A stretch of DNA of 64,000 nt, taken from Desulfacinum infernum DSM 9756 (GTDB lineage Bacteria; Desulfobacterota; Syntrophobacteria; Syntrophobacterales; DSM-9756). The position numbers and the translations under genes were made by a program. Location of the stretch: NCBI RefSeq assembly GCF_900129305.1, contig NZ_FQVB01000021.1, positions 1 to 64,000 of the forward strand, in the 5' to 3' direction. The notes beneath the pieces were generated by a model that saw nothing but the letters and a program-made list of their open reading frames with translations, was not told the DNA's origin and searched no databases. Below, in pieces: positions 1 through 9,230 of this stretch. Within the stretch, counting starts at the first letter, position 1. Each line of letters opens with the position of its first letter.

Positions 1-1
1 C

Positions 2-91
2 ACCTCCGAGCCGGAACCGGTTCACGTGAAAATTTACAATGCTCTCGGGCTGCCGGTACGGCCATTAAGGAGGCTGACCGTCATCGAATGA
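2..91 (+). CDS. C-terminal tail of a possible transposase (cut by left edge)
   Basis: The window opens inside a reading frame whose last 29 codons end at a TGA (89–91). The tail finishes LGLPVRPLRRLTVIE, which resembles the end of IS1634/IS4-type transposases, but 29 residues cannot prove it. The DNA just after the stop is AT-rich, unlike the GC-rich neighbourhood, as expected for the outer end of an insertion sequence. It could instead be the end of an unrelated gene. Confidence 0.35.
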   Translation, partial: TSEPEPVHVKIYNALGLPVRPLRRLTVIE

Positions 92-224
92 AAAATTTGT
101 AGTGTAGAATTTGAAAGCACTCTACAACAAAATCAGTAACTTACACACAAAAGTGACAAACTTGGGCTAAAGGGCTGCGCTACGAAAATGGCGGTCATCT
201 CCGGCGTTTTCAGACAGCCTGCTT
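92..224. other. AT-rich non-coding segment, possible insertion-sequence end
   Basis: No gene is supported between the stop at 91 and the hairpin at 528. Positions 92–180 are AT-rich and hold an imperfect dyad (TTGTAG at 97–102, CTACAA at 122–127), which could be the outer end of the element whose coding tail lies at 2–91. A dispersed repeat fills 225–366. I see nothing recognisable in 367–527. Confidence 0.3.
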
Positions 225-366
225 GGAGCTTGTCCGACAACGGCAAATTTGCCTCGTTCAACGCCCATTCGTCATCCCCGCGGAAGCGGGGAACCAGAAG
301 TTCCAGTAGGTTATAGACTCCCGCTTGCGCGGGAGTGACGGTTGGCGGAGTTCTCGGACAGCCTCC
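225..366. repeat. MITE-like dispersed repeat, copy 1
   Basis: About 142 bp bounded by imperfect inverted ends: GGAGCTTGTCCGA at 225–237 and TCGGACAGCCTCC at 354–366. Inside are a CATTCGTCATCCCCG block and a self-complementary block ACTCCCGC-TTGC-GCGGGAGT followed by GACGGTTGG. The same ends and inner blocks recur at 57002–57170 and 57399–57540. No open frame of its own is evident, so it would depend on another element to move. Confidence 0.75.
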
Positions 367-527
367 TGGGGGCCACTTCTCACAGGGGGGTGAAGAAACC
401 GAATGGATGCGCCGGGTTCGAGGCCGGGGTGGATTTTGATGCGCGAAAGGGTCAGCGGCGGGCGACCGGGCCGGCGCAAGAGATCCGGGAGGCGGGTGGG
501 GGGATAAGCCGGCGGAGGGAGTTATCC

Positions 528-576
528 AAAGGGAACGGGCCCACGGCGGTTTGCGCCGGTGGGCCCGTTCCCTTTT
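528..576 (-). terminator. Hairpin terminator downstream of the IHF/HU gene
   Basis: The arms AAAGGGAACGGGCCCAC (528–545) and GTGGGCCCGTTCCCTTT (559–575) form a long GC-rich stem. Reading left from the minus-strand gene ending at 596, the stem is followed by TTTGG. The plus-strand side has a better T run (CTTTTTGG), so the hairpin may work in both directions. Confidence 0.75.
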
Positions 577-595
577 TGGGCTGATTGTGGGGGGC

Positions 596-880
596 TCAGC
601 GGGCGCCGCTGTCCACGCGTTCCTTGAGCTCCTTGCCCACCTTGAAGAAGGGCAGGCGCTTGGGCTTCACTTCGATGAGCTCGCCGGTCTTGGGGTTTCG
701 ACCCTTGTAGCCCTCGTAGTCCTTCACCTTGAAGCTGCCGAAGCCGCGGATTTCCACCCGATCCCCCTGGATCAGGGCCTTTTCCATGCTTTCAAACGCC
801 ACGTTCACGGCGAGTTCCGCCGCCTTGAGGGTGATGCCTTCCGCCTTGGCCAAGGCTTCGATGAGCTGGCTTTTGGTCAT
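596..880 (-). CDS. IHF/HU-family DNA-bending protein (IHF-β-like)
   Basis: A 94-residue nucleoid protein of the HU/IHF family, which binds as a dimer and bends DNA. The sequence is one complete fold: a helical dimerisation part (about 1–40), then the β-arm carrying the intercalating-proline motif GRNPKTG (60–66). The start MTKSQLIEAL and the KVGKELKER tail resemble IHF-β more than HU, but I would not separate the two without an alignment. An AAGGAG ribosome site precedes the ATG. It lies 33 bp downstream of serS on the same strand, so co-transcription is likely, and a strong hairpin follows at 528–576. IHF commonly helps activators reach σ54 promoters, and several such sites appear in this window; that link is inference. 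Confidence 0.93.
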   Translation of the reverse strand: MTKSQLIEALAKAEGITLKAAELAVNVAFESMEKALIQGDRVEIRGFGSFKVKDYEGYKGRNPKTGELIEVKPKRLPFFKVGKELKERVDSGAR

Positions 881-913
881 CGCGTTTGCTCCTTGTCTTC
901 CGTTGAACGGTCT

Positions 914-2209
<1,296 letters not shown>

Positions 2210-2356
2210 TTAGCGCTTCTCAGAACCTGTTTGCATGGGGTTCGGATCGGGTTTCCATAAATGTATCAAGACGTTGATTAACTTTCCGTTTACTCCCGGA
2301 GCGACGGCTTGTCAAATCCTTTAGGAACCTCGATGGGTTGGCTCCTTCGTGCTGCC

Positions 2357-3139
2357 TTATTGATCCACCTGGGCGCTCACCACCTCCACGCTGTAGTCCT
2401 TGAGCAGGTCCAGGTCGGGAAGGTTGTGGAACACGATCATGAAGGGCACCTTGCCCATGGAGGGGATGTGCACGTTGGTCAGGTCCTTGCCTTCCCGGTT
2501 CATCATGGCGTTCTGGACGTCGGCCATGTCCATCTGCATCAGTTCTTCCTTGGAAAGGACGTTGCCGCAATAGGCCCGCTGCACGAGAGCCGGCTGGCTG
2601 TCCCCGGTGTAGAGTTTTCCTTCCAGGAGCACGAAGCTCACGGGGCGGCTCTCCTCATTAACCACCTTGCCTTCCACCACGAAGATCTGGCCCACCGAGG
2701 CGTTTTCCAGGAAGTAGGCCTGGAGGTTCTCTTCGATGCTCACCTGGGGAACGGCCGCAGGGGCCGGGGCGGGTGGGGCGGCTTCTTCCGGCGGGGCCGC
2801 CTTCCAAAAGCCGGTGGAATGGAGGTAATAGGCTGCAGCGGCCAGGGCGATAGCGAGCAACAGGAGCCCCAGCAGCAGGCGGCGGGCGCCTCTCTTCTTG
2901 GGGGTCGCCTGGGGGCGGAGCGGCTTCGGCGCGGGCTGTTCGTACGCGAGGGTCTCCTCCTGGTCCGCTTCCCGCCCCGATGGGGCCGCATCAGCGGGCA
3001 CAGGCGCCTCGGACAAGTCGTCTTTTTTGACAACGAAGGTGTGACCGCACCGGGAGCAACGAACCTTGGCGCTGTCCTTGTGGATACGACTCGGATCCAA
3101 CCGATACTTGGTTCCACATAACTCGCAACTGACGATCAT
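2357..3139 (-). CDS. Zinc-ribbon, single-pass membrane protein with DUF3426 C-terminus
   Basis: A 260-residue protein with three parts. An N-terminal MJ0042-type zinc ribbon uses Cys5/Cys8 and Cys28/Cys31. A Pro/Ala/charged linker leads to one hydrophobic helix at about 84–106 (RRLLLGLLLLAIALAAAAYY). A soluble C-terminal domain (about 130–260) is of the DUF3426 type common in Proteobacteria. I predict a cytoplasmic zinc ribbon and a periplasmic C-terminal domain. The function of this family is not established. It starts 17 bp after hpt, so the two are probably one transcript. A second Pro/Ala-rich stretch follows the membrane helix. Confidence 0.85.
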   Translation of the reverse strand: MIVSCELCGTKYRLDPSRIHKDSAKVRCSRCGHTFVVKKDDLSEAPVPADAAPSGREADQEETLAYEQPAPKPLRPQATPKKRGARRLLLGLLLLAIALAAAAYYLHSTGFWKAAPPEEAAPPAPAPAAVPQVSIEENLQAYFLENASVGQIFVVEGKVVNEESRPVSFVLLEGKLYTGDSQPALVQRAYCGNVLSKEELMQMDMADVQNAMMNREGKDLTNVHIPSMGKVPFMIVFHNLPDLDLLKDYSVEVVSAQVDQ

Positions 3140-3156
3140 GGCCGACCCCGTCGCTT

Positions 3157-3702
3157 TCAGGAGGTGGAAGCCTCCTCCACGAATTCCACTTCATAGATGC
3201 CCTGGAGTTCCCTGTAGCGTTCGGCGAAATCCAGGCCGTAGCCCACCACGAAGCCGCCCGGAATCCGGATGCCCGCATAATGGACCGGGACTTCCACCTC
3301 GCGGCGTTCGTACTTGTCGATCAGGGTGCACACCTTGAGCGACCGGGGCTTTCGCTCCTGAAGATGCCGGAGGAGCCAGGAAAGGGTGATGCCGGAGTCC
3401 ACGATGTCTTCCACCACGATCACGTCCTTTCCTTCGATGCAGCACTCCACGTCCTTTTTCAACACCACGCGGCCGCTGCTTTGGGTGGCGTTGCCGTAGC
3501 TTGCGACGCGTATAAAGTCCACTTCCGCGGGAATGCTGAGATGGCGGACCAGGTCCGCCATGAAGATGAAGGCCCCTTTCAGTACGCCCACCAGGACCAC
3601 TTCCCGGCCTTGGTACTCGTCGCTGATCTGCTGTGCCAGCTCCCGGACCTTCTGCTGGATCTCGTCGTAGGAGATTTTGGGTACCAGCCTGTGTGGTTTC
3701 AT
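3157..3702 (-). CDS. hpt: Hypoxanthine phosphoribosyltransferase
   Basis: A purine-salvage enzyme that joins hypoxanthine or guanine to PRPP, giving IMP or GMP. Its 181 residues match the bacterial Hpt length. The PRPP-binding signature is VVEDIVDSGIT (96–106), and LVGVLKGAFIFMADL (37–51) is the conserved N-terminal loop of this family. A GAAAGGAAG ribosome site precedes the ATG. It is the first gene of a minus-strand pair with the zinc-ribbon protein and is transcribed away from the NifU-like gene. Confidence 0.96.
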   Translation of the reverse strand: MKPHRLVPKISYDEIQQKVRELAQQISDEYQGREVVLVGVLKGAFIFMADLVRHLSIPAEVDFIRVASYGNATQSSGRVVLKKDVECCIEGKDVIVVEDIVDSGITLSWLLRHLQERKPRSLKVCTLIDKYERREVEVPVHYAGIRIPGGFVVGYGLDFAERYRELQGIYEVEFVEEASTS

Positions 3703-3832
3703 CCGCTTCCTTTCTCACGGGGCCGCTCGGCGGCTTATTTCGGAGCAAAAACGGAATCAACTTAACGGAAACGGGTGCAAAGGTCAATCGACTCCTTCGG
3801 TTAACTCTTCAAAACCATTCACAATAAGCAAA

Positions 3833-3851
3833 GCCCCCCGGAACGGGGGGC
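3833..3851. other. Short GC-only hairpin between hpt and the NifU-like gene
   Basis: GCCCCCC (3833–3839) and GGGGGGC (3845–3851) form a 7-bp stem with a 5-nt loop, inside the 227-bp divergent gap. On the minus strand it is followed by TTTGCTT, a weak terminator tail. No minus-strand gene ends just upstream of it, so it may instead sit in the 5' leader of the NifU-like gene. Its role is unclear. Confidence 0.4.
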
Positions 3852-3929
3852 CGCTTTGGTCTTTGCATCGGCGCCCGATCGGGATTATATGAACTCGGCA
3901 GGGCCCAAAAAGAAAAAAGGAGAAGAACG

Positions 3930-4148
3930 ATGAGAGATCAGGTGGAAAAGGCGCTGGCGAAGATTCGCCCCATGTTGGAACGGGATGGCGGGAGCGTGGA
4001 ACTGGTGGATATCGAGGGGTCCGTGGTGAAGGTGCGCCTGACCGGGGCGTGCCACGGGTGTCCCATGAGCCAGATGACGCTGAAGGCGGGCATCGAGCGG
4101 ATCATCCGCCAGGAAGTGCCGTCGGTGACCGAGGTGGTGGCGGTGTAG
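3930..4148 (+). CDS. NifU C-terminal-domain Fe-S scaffold protein
   Basis: A 72-residue stand-alone NifU C-terminal (Nfu-type) domain. The family holds a transient 4Fe-4S cluster between subunits of a dimer and passes it to apoproteins in the cytoplasm. The CxxC ligand pair is Cys41 and Cys44 in LTGACHGCPMSQMTLK, and the flanking EKALAKIRPMLERDGG is also typical. An AAGGAGAAG ribosome site precedes the ATG. It is a single plus-strand gene among minus-strand neighbours and converges on rlmH with an 18-bp gap. Iron-sulfur delivery fits the many Fe-S proteins encoded later in the window. Confidence 0.95.
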   Translation: MRDQVEKALAKIRPMLERDGGSVELVDIEGSVVKVRLTGACHGCPMSQMTLKAGIERIIRQEVPSVTEVVAV

Positions 4149-4166
4149 GCGGGTCGTGAGATTCGT

Positions 4167-4634
4167 TTACTTGTGATACGGCTCGCCCCGGAGGATGGTG
4201 AAGGCTCGGTAGAGTTGTTCCGCCACCACGAGGCGGGCCAGATCGTGAGGCAGGGTCATCTTGGAAAGGGCCAGGATGTGGTTCGCCTTCTGACGAACCT
4301 CTTCGGAAAGCCCCAGGGGACCTCCCACGACCATCCAGAGATCCCGCGCCGATTCCTGGATTCGGCCCAGGAGGGCCGCGAACGACGGGGAATCCATTTG
4401 GCGGCCCCTCTCGTCCCAGGCGATGAGCACGTCCTGCGGGGCCGGGAGCTTGAGGATCCTTTGGCCCTCTGTAACCTTTACGCTTTCCTCGTCCGCCCTT
4501 TTTCCGATCTTTTCAGGCTTCACCACGTGCACCTCAACCGATGCGTAATGCCGCAGCCGGTCCAGGTACCGCTGGATGCCCGCTTCCATTTCCGGGAAGA
4601 CGGTCTTTCCCACGAAGATCAGGTGAATTTTCAT
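4167..4634 (-). CDS. rlmH: 23S rRNA (pseudouridine1915-N3)-methyltransferase
   Basis: RlmH methylates pseudouridine 1915 in helix 69 of 23S rRNA, using SAM, on assembled ribosomes. Its 155 residues are the normal length for this minimal SPOUT (knotted) enzyme. The glycine-rich SAM loop is VVGGPLGLSEEV, and the C-terminus keeps the HDLARLVVAEQLYRA block and the final HK. The upstream ribosome site is poor. It stands alone, bordered on its 5' side by a repeat-filled gap. Confidence 0.95.
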   Translation of the reverse strand: MKIHLIFVGKTVFPEMEAGIQRYLDRLRHYASVEVHVVKPEKIGKRADEESVKVTEGQRILKLPAPQDVLIAWDERGRQMDSPSFAALLGRIQESARDLWMVVGGPLGLSEEVRQKANHILALSKMTLPHDLARLVVAEQLYRAFTILRGEPYHK

Positions 4635-4690
4635 GCTCTCGGCTGTTTCCCGGGAGTCTCTCTAAAAATGTTTCTCTGTCCGAATCGACT

Positions 4691-4722
4691 TATTCGCGTC
4701 TATTCGCGTTCATTCGCGGTTC
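4691..4722. repeat. Short direct repeats, ATTCGCG-type
   Basis: Three near-identical 10-bp units (ATTCGCGTCT, ATTCGCGTTC, ATTCGCGGTT) stand in tandem. A diverged copy (ATTTGCGTCC, ATTGGCGTTC, ATTGGCGGTT) lies at 19473–19502. This block lies in the 356-bp gene-free stretch 4635–4990, which I find to hold only dispersed repeats. Confidence 0.6.
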
Positions 4723-4784
4723 TCTGGCAGGTCCTGAAGGGCGGGCGTAAAGCCCTCCCCTACAAAAAGGCACGGACCCCTTGG

Positions 4785-4810
4785 GTAGGGGCGGGGTTTA
4801 TCCCCGCCCG
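4785..4810. repeat. Dispersed palindromic repeat (GTAGGGGCGGGG type), copy 1
   Basis: GTAGGGGCGGGG, a TTTAT centre, then CCCCGCCCG. The identical 26-bp unit occurs at 19209–19234. These repeats lie only in gaps and have the size of REP-like elements. Confidence 0.75.
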
Positions 4811-4840
4811 CTGATCATTGTCGCCTCATCGGGCTACGGT

Positions 4841-4880
4841 GGCCTGTCCCCGCAGGGGTGAAGCCCGCGGCTATGAAGAA
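4841..4880. repeat. Dispersed hairpin repeat (GGGGTGAAGCCC type)
   Basis: CGGTGGCCTGTCCC just upstream, then CCCGCAGGGGTGAAGCCCGCGG and CTATGAAG. A related, better-paired copy is at 57256–57330, where GCGGGGCTGAAGCCCCGC is a near-perfect stem. Both copies share the CGGTGGCCTGTCCC lead-in, so this is a common family and not chance GC content. Confidence 0.55.
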
Positions 4881-4940
4881 ACCCTCGTCGCGGAAGGTTG
4901 CAACGGCGGAGGATGGCATTCGCCGTCCGGAGCACGAATC

Positions 4941-4968
4941 GTAGGGGCGAATGATCATTCGCCCTTAC
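4941..4968. repeat. Dispersed palindromic repeat (GTAGGGGCGAAT type), copy 1
   Basis: GTAGGGGCGAAT, GATC centre, ATTCGCCCTTAC. A near-identical copy with a perfect palindrome is at 9139–9166, and a shortened relative is at 14828–14851. Copies 1 and 2 also share flanking text ending in TGTTTCT. Confidence 0.75.
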
Positions 4969-4990
4969 ATCCCGTGTTTCTTGAACACCT

Positions 4991-5752
4991 TCAATCCTGC
5001 GACGAACCGGGGCTGCGGTGCCGGGCGGCCAGGAGGAACTCCCGGTTTCCCTTGGGGCCCAGGATGGGAGACGGGACGACCCCCAGCACCTCCAGTCCCA
5101 GGCCTTGGGCCGTCTCCACCACCGCCTGGCACACAGTCCGGTGCACGGCGGGATCCTTCACCACGCCGCCCTTTCCCACCTTGTCCCGGCCCGCCTCGAA
5201 CTGGGGCTTGACGAGGGCCACCAGGCGGGCGCCCGGGGCCAGGAAGTCCACAACGCGTGGAAGGACCAGCTTGAGGGAGATGAAGGAGGTGTCCACGGTG
5301 GCGACCTGGATGGGGTCGGGGATCTTGCTTCGCTCCAGGTATCGGATGTTTTGGCGCTCCAAGACCACGACCCGCGGGTCCTGGCGAAGTGTCCAGGCGA
5401 GCTGCCCGTAGCCCACGTCCACGGCGTACACCTTGGCGGCGCCCCGCTGGAGCAGGCAGTCGGTGAAGCCTCCCGTGGAGGCGCCCACGTCCATGGCGGT
5501 GAGCCCCCTCACATCGAGCCCGAAATGGTCCAGGGCGTGCTCTAGCTTGAGGCCCCCGCGGCTCACGTAGGGGATGTCCTGCCCCCGCAGTTCCAGGTGG
5601 GCGTCCACGGCCACCTGGTGACCGGCCTTGGTGACGGGGCGGCCGTCCACCAGGACCCGGCCCGCCATGATGAGGGCCTGGGCCCGGTCGCGGCTTGCCG
5701 CCAGGCCTCTTTCCACCAGCAGCTTATCCAATCGCACGGATGGGGGCGCCAT
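4991..5752 (-). CDS. tlyA: TlyA-family rRNA 2'-O-methyltransferase
   Basis: A 253-residue protein with an N-terminal S4 RNA-binding domain (about 1–65, [20 protein letters not shown]) and a C-terminal FtsJ-like Rossmann methyltransferase whose SAM loop is [14 protein letters not shown] (86–99). Family members methylate ribose 2'-hydroxyls on 16S and/or 23S rRNA. Some were first called haemolysins, but I see no secretion signal or membrane segment. The start overlaps the end of dxs by 29 bp in another frame, so translation is probably coupled. It is the last gene of the xseA–xseB–ispA–dxs–tlyA run, an arrangement common in Proteobacteria. Confidence 0.95.
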   Translation of the reverse strand: MAPPSVRLDKLLVERGLAASRDRAQALIMAGRVLVDGRPVTKAGHQVAVDAHLELRGQDIPYVSRGGLKLEHALDHFGLDVRGLTAMDVGASTGGFTDCLLQRGAAKVYAVDVGYGQLAWTLRQDPRVVVLERQNIRYLERSKIPDPIQVATVDTSFISLKLVLPRVVDFLAPGARLVALVKPQFEAGRDKVGKGGVVKDPAVHRTVCQAVVETAQGLGLEVLGVVPSPILGPKGNREFLLAARHRSPGSSQD

Positions 5753-7700
5753 GGGGACGGGTGAGAGCGGTCCGGACGGTTCGGGCGATGCTTTCGGCGT
5801 CCAGTCCCACGTCTTTTCTTAGGATGTCCCGTTTGCCGTGCTGGACGAAGGCGTCCGGGATTCCGATCCTCACCGCCCGGCGCGGCAGGCGGCCTTCATC
5901 GGCCAGACATTCCAGGACGGCGCTCCCGAAGCCTCCCTGCAGGGCGTTTTCCTCGATGGTGACCAGAAGGCCGGTGCGTTCCACCCAGTCCAGGATGAGG
6001 TCCTTGTCCAGCGGCTTGACGAAGCGGGCATTGATCACCGCCACGCGGAGGCCCTCTTCTTCCAGCAGTTCGGCGGCGCGGCAGGCCGCGGCCACCGGAT
6101 GGCCGATGGCCACCAGGACGGCGTCGTCACCTTCCCGGAGGAGCTCCCCACGGCCCACGGGCAGGGCGCGGGGCGGCTCGTCCAGGGGCACGCCCTGTCC
6201 CCGGCCCCTGGGGTAGCGGACGGCCACGGGGCCCTTGTGGTGCAGGGCCGTCTTCAGCATGTGGCGCAGTTCGTTTTCGTCCTTGGGGGCCATGACCGTC
6301 ATGTTGGGAATGTGCCTCAGGTAGGACAGGTCGAACACCCCGTGGTGGGTGGGGCCGTCTTCGCCCACCAGGCCGCCCCGGTCCATGGCGAAGACCACGG
6401 GAAGATTCTGGAGGCACACGTCGTGGACGATCTGGTCGTAGGCCCGCTGCAGGAAGGTGGAATAGACCGCCACCACGGGCCGGTAGCCTTCCGCAGCCAG
6501 GCCCGCCGCAAAGGTGACGGCGTGCTGTTCGGCGATGCCCACGTCGAAAAACCGCGTGGGGTAGAGTTCCGAAAAGCGAACGAGCCCCGTACCCTGGGGC
6601 ATGGCGGCCGTGATGGCCACGATCCTGGGATCCTTTTCCGCCAGTTCCACCAGGCATCGGCCGAAGACGGACGTGTAGGACGGCGGAGCCTCCTTTGGCC
6701 CGCTGCTCTTGCCCGTGCGCACATCGAAGCAGCCCACGCCGTGGAAGCTGGCCGGATCGCATTCCGCCGGCTCGTAGCCCTTGCCCTTCACGGTGCCCAC
6801 GTGGATGAGGACCGGGCCTCGGATGTTCTTGGCCGTCTCGAAGGTTTCGATCAGCCGGTCCAGGCGGTGGCCCTTGATGGGGCCGATGTAGTGGAACCGA
6901 AGGGCCTGGAAGAGCATGCCGGGCGTGAAGAAGGCCAGGAAGGAATCCTCACTCTTCTTGAGAATCTGCAGGATGTTGTTGCCCACGCCCGGGATGGCCC
7001 GAAGGGTGCTTTCCAGTTCCTTCTTGAGGCTCATCACGGTGCGGCTGGAAAGCTTTCGGCTCAGAAGCGACGAGAAGGCCCCCACGTTGGGAGAGATGGA
7101 CATTTCGTTGTCGTTCAGGACCACGATCAGGTCCTTGCCCAGGTCGCCGGCGTGGTTCAGGGCCTCGAAGGCCATGCCGCCCGTGAGGCTGCCGTCGCCG
7201 ATCACGGCCACGATCCGGCTGGAGCAGCCCTTGAGGTGCTTGGCGGCGCTCATGCCCAGGGCGGCGGAGATGGACGTGCTGGCATGTCCCGCCCCGAACG
7301 CGTCGTGGCGGCTCTCTTCGCGCTTGGGAAAGCCGCTGATCCCGCCATATTGGCGCAGGGTGCGGAAGCGGTCGCGCCGTCCCGTGACCAGCTTGTGGGT
7401 GTAGCACTGATGGCCCACGTCCCAGATGATGCGGTCGTTGGGGCTGTCGAAGGCGTAGTGCAGGGCCAGGGTGAGTTCCACCACGCCCAGGTTGGGGGCC
7501 AGGTGGCCGCCGGTGCAGGCCACGGTTTCGATGATGGTCCTTCGGATTTCCGCCGCCAGGCGTTCCAGTTCCCTCAGGGAAAGCCGTTTCAGGTCCTGAG
7601 GCGAATCGATGGCGGAAAGGAGCGAGGGGGCCGGCTCCTTTCCTTCGATCTTCTTTTCTTCCTGCCGGGTCAACGGTTGCCTTCTTTCATTGCGGTTCAT
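5724..7700 (-). CDS. dxs: 1-deoxy-D-xylulose-5-phosphate synthase
   Basis: The first enzyme of the MEP isoprenoid pathway: it condenses pyruvate and glyceraldehyde 3-phosphate using thiamine diphosphate. About 658 residues, slightly longer than the usual ~620 because of a charged N-terminal extension. The ThDP site [18 protein letters not shown] (near 160) and the transketolase motif [15 protein letters not shown] (near 400) are intact. I chose the ATG at 7700 (MNRNERR); a TTG at 7730 that overlaps the ispA stop as TTGA is the alternative and would add 10 residues. Direct adjacency to ispA places precursor supply and prenyl-chain synthesis in one operon. Confidence 0.97.
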   Translation of the reverse strand: MNRNERRQPLTRQEEKKIEGKEPAPSLLSAIDSPQDLKRLSLRELERLAAEIRRTIIETVACTGGHLAPNLGVVELTLALHYAFDSPNDRIIWDVGHQCYTHKLVTGRRDRFRTLRQYGGISGFPKREESRHDAFGAGHASTSISAALGMSAAKHLKGCSSRIVAVIGDGSLTGGMAFEALNHAGDLGKDLIVVLNDNEMSISPNVGAFSSLLSRKLSSRTVMSLKKELESTLRAIPGVGNNILQILKKSEDSFLAFFTPGMLFQALRFHYIGPIKGHRLDRLIETFETAKNIRGPVLIHVGTVKGKGYEPAECDPASFHGVGCFDVRTGKSSGPKEAPPSYTSVFGRCLVELAEKDPRIVAITAAMPQGTGLVRFSELYPTRFFDVGIAEQHAVTFAAGLAAEGYRPVVAVYSTFLQRAYDQIVHDVCLQNLPVVFAMDRGGLVGEDGPTHHGVFDLSYLRHIPNMTVMAPKDENELRHMLKTALHHKGPVAVRYPRGRGQGVPLDEPPRALPVGRGELLREGDDAVLVAIGHPVAAACRAAELLEEEGLRVAVINARFVKPLDKDLILDWVERTGLLVTIEENALQGGFGSAVLECLADEGRLPRRAVRIGIPDAFVQHGKRDILRKDVGLDAESIARTVRTALTRPHGAPIRAIG

Positions 7701-7726
7701 GGTTTTCTTGGATGAAGCCGTTCCAA

Positions 7727-8662
7727 TCAAGCCTTTCGTTCCAGGAGGTAGCGGGCGATGGCCCGCAGAGGATCCGCCTTCCCACCGAAGGCGCCGAGAG
7801 CCTCCACTGCCCGTTCCACGTGGTTTTGGGCCATCTCGCGGGACCGGGCCAGGCCCAGCAGCGCCGGGTAGGTCTTCTTGTTCTTCGCCTGGTCCGATCC
7901 GGCGGGTTTTCCCATGACCTGGGGATCTCCCTCGATGTCCAGAAGGTCGTCGGTGATCTGGAAGGCCAGTCCCAGGTGGCGTCCGTAGCGGACGAGGTCC
8001 TGGATCTGGCCGTCCGTTCCGCCGCCCAGGACGGCTCCCATCTCCAGCGATGCGCTGATGAGGGCTCCCGTCTTGTGGATGTGCATGTATTCCACCGTGG
8101 CCAGGTCCACCTCCCGGGTTTCCGATTCCAGGTCGATGACCTGGCCGGCGATCATGCCTCGGCCGCCGGAAGCCCGGGCCAGGATGGCCAGGGCCCGGAG
8201 GCGCCTTTCGGGGGGGACGGCGGCGTTGGGTTCCAGGGCGTCGTCGGCCAGCACCCCGAAGGCCTCCGTGAGGAGCAAATCTCCCGCCAGAATGGCCACG
8301 GCCTCTCCGTAGACCTTGTGGTTGGTGGGCCGTCCCCGCCTCAGGTCGTCATCGTCCATGGCGGGAAGATCGTCGTGGATGAGCGAATAGGTGTGGACCA
8401 TCTCCAGGGCGCAGGCCGCCGTGAGGGCCTCGTTGCCGGATCCCCCCACCACTTCCGCGGCCGTGAGGCACAGGATGGGCCGAAGCCTTTTTCCGCCGGC
8501 GAAAAGGCTGTAGCGGGCGGCTTCCACCACCGTCTTTTCCAGCCCGTCGGACGCCGGGAAGAAGCGTTCCAGGGCGGCGTCCACCCGCTGACGGTATTCC
8601 GCCAGAAACGCCTTGAGATCGAATGATGAGTGACGCGTGATGGGTGACGAGTGCCGATTCAT
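7727..8662 (-). CDS. ispA: Farnesyl/geranylgeranyl diphosphate synthase (polyprenyl synthetase)
   Basis: A 311-residue trans-prenyl chain elongase that joins IPP units to an allylic diphosphate. The first Asp-rich motif is [10 protein letters not shown] (97–106) and the second is DDLLD near residue 238; GGKRLRP (57–62) binds the diphosphate. Length and motifs fit short-chain enzymes (C15/C20), but chain length cannot be read with certainty. The first 13 residues ([13 protein letters not shown]) are encoded by a dispersed GTGATGAGTGACG-type repeat at 8623–8653, so this extension is probably recent and may be dispensable. It lies between xseB and dxs. Confidence 0.95.
   Translation of the reverse strand: MNRHSSPITRHSSFDLKAFLAEYRQRVDAALERFFPASDGLEKTVVEAARYSLFAGGKRLRPILCLTAAEVVGGSGNEALTAACALEMVHTYSLIHDDLPAMDDDDLRRGRPTNHKVYGEAVAILAGDLLLTEAFGVLADDALEPNAAVPPERRLRALAILARASGGRGMIAGQVIDLESETREVDLATVEYMHIHKTGALISASLEMGAVLGGGTDGQIQDLVRYGRHLGLAFQITDDLLDIEGDPQVMGKPAGSDQAKNKKTYPALLGLARSREMAQNHVERAVEALGAFGGKADPLRAIARYLLERKA
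8623..8653. repeat. Dispersed repeat (ATGAGTGACGSGTGA type) inside the ispA 5' end
   Basis: ATGATGAGTGACGCGTGATG followed by GGTGACGAGTG. Related runs occur in gaps at 51202–51260 (tandem, inverted) and 61216–61241. Here the repeat overlaps the coding start of ispA and supplies its N-terminal codons. Confidence 0.7.
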
Positions 8663-8779
8663 GACGACCTTCGAATATCCGTGATGTTATCGGGGCGGCC
8701 CGAGTGCGTGGGTTTGTATCACGATTGGTTGCCGGCTTTCCAGTACGAAATCGACCCCAAAGGGAGCCGCTGCCGGCCT

Positions 8780-9028
8780 TCATTCATCCTGGGTATCGAG
8801 GGGTTTGGTGTGCCAGCTGCCGTCTTCCGCCTGAACCAGGGTCTGAACCTTCTTTTCCGCCTCCTCCAGCTTTTCGTGGCAGAACCGGACCAGTTCCACC
8901 CCTTCTCCGAAGGCCTTCATGGCATCTTCCAGGGGCAGATCCCCCTTTTCCAGCTTTTCCACGATCTCTTCCAACCGCTTCATGGCGTCTTCGAATTTTT
9001 CGATCTTCTTCTTCTTGCGTGCCGTCAA
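8780..9028 (-). CDS. xseB: Exodeoxyribonuclease VII small subunit
   Basis: The small subunit of ExoVII, which degrades single-stranded DNA; several copies wrap the XseA C-terminus. The family core is FEDAMKRLEEIVEKLEKGD, followed by LPLEDAMKAFGEGVEL and a Lys/Glu coiled tail. I place the start at the TTG at 9028 (82 residues), because GGGAGGTG then sits 6 nt upstream; an in-frame GTG at 9037 would directly abut that ribosome site. The gene lies between xseA (184 bp upstream, across a repeat-filled gap) and ispA (117 bp downstream). Confidence 0.93.
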   Translation of the reverse strand: MTARKKKKIEKFEDAMKRLEEIVEKLEKGDLPLEDAMKAFGEGVELVRFCHEKLEEAEKKVQTLVQAEDGSWHTKPLDTQDE

Positions 9029-9138
9029 TCGTGTCACCTCCCTGTCCGTCTTTTCGCAGGCTTCATCGGGGAACCAAACTGCGGATCTTCAAGTATTTGG
9101 TGCGAGACAGGCCCCTCCACCGTCCATGCACGTGGGCC

Positions 9139-9166
9139 GTAGGGGCGAATAATCATTCGCCCCTAC
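9139..9166. repeat. Dispersed palindromic repeat (GTAGGGGCGAAT type), copy 2
   Basis: A perfect 28-bp palindrome: GTAGGGGCGAATAA mirrored by TTATTCGCCCCTAC. It matches 4941–4968 at almost every base and lies in the xseA–xseB gap. Confidence 0.8.
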
Positions 9167-9194
9167 AGTTCCCTGTTTCTGATCTCCCCCATAT

Positions 9195-9230
9195 CCCTTA
9201 ATCCTCTAATCCTTAATCCTTCAATCCTTC
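9195..9230. repeat. Dispersed AGGATTA direct-repeat block, copy 1 (overlaps the xseA 3' end)
   Basis: On the minus strand this reads as tandem units GAAGGATT, GAAGGATTAA, GGATTAGAGGATTAAGG. The same string in the opposite orientation is at 51124–51157. Here it begins inside the last codons of xseA, so the C-terminal residues of XseA (…GLKD) are partly repeat-encoded. Confidence 0.7.
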
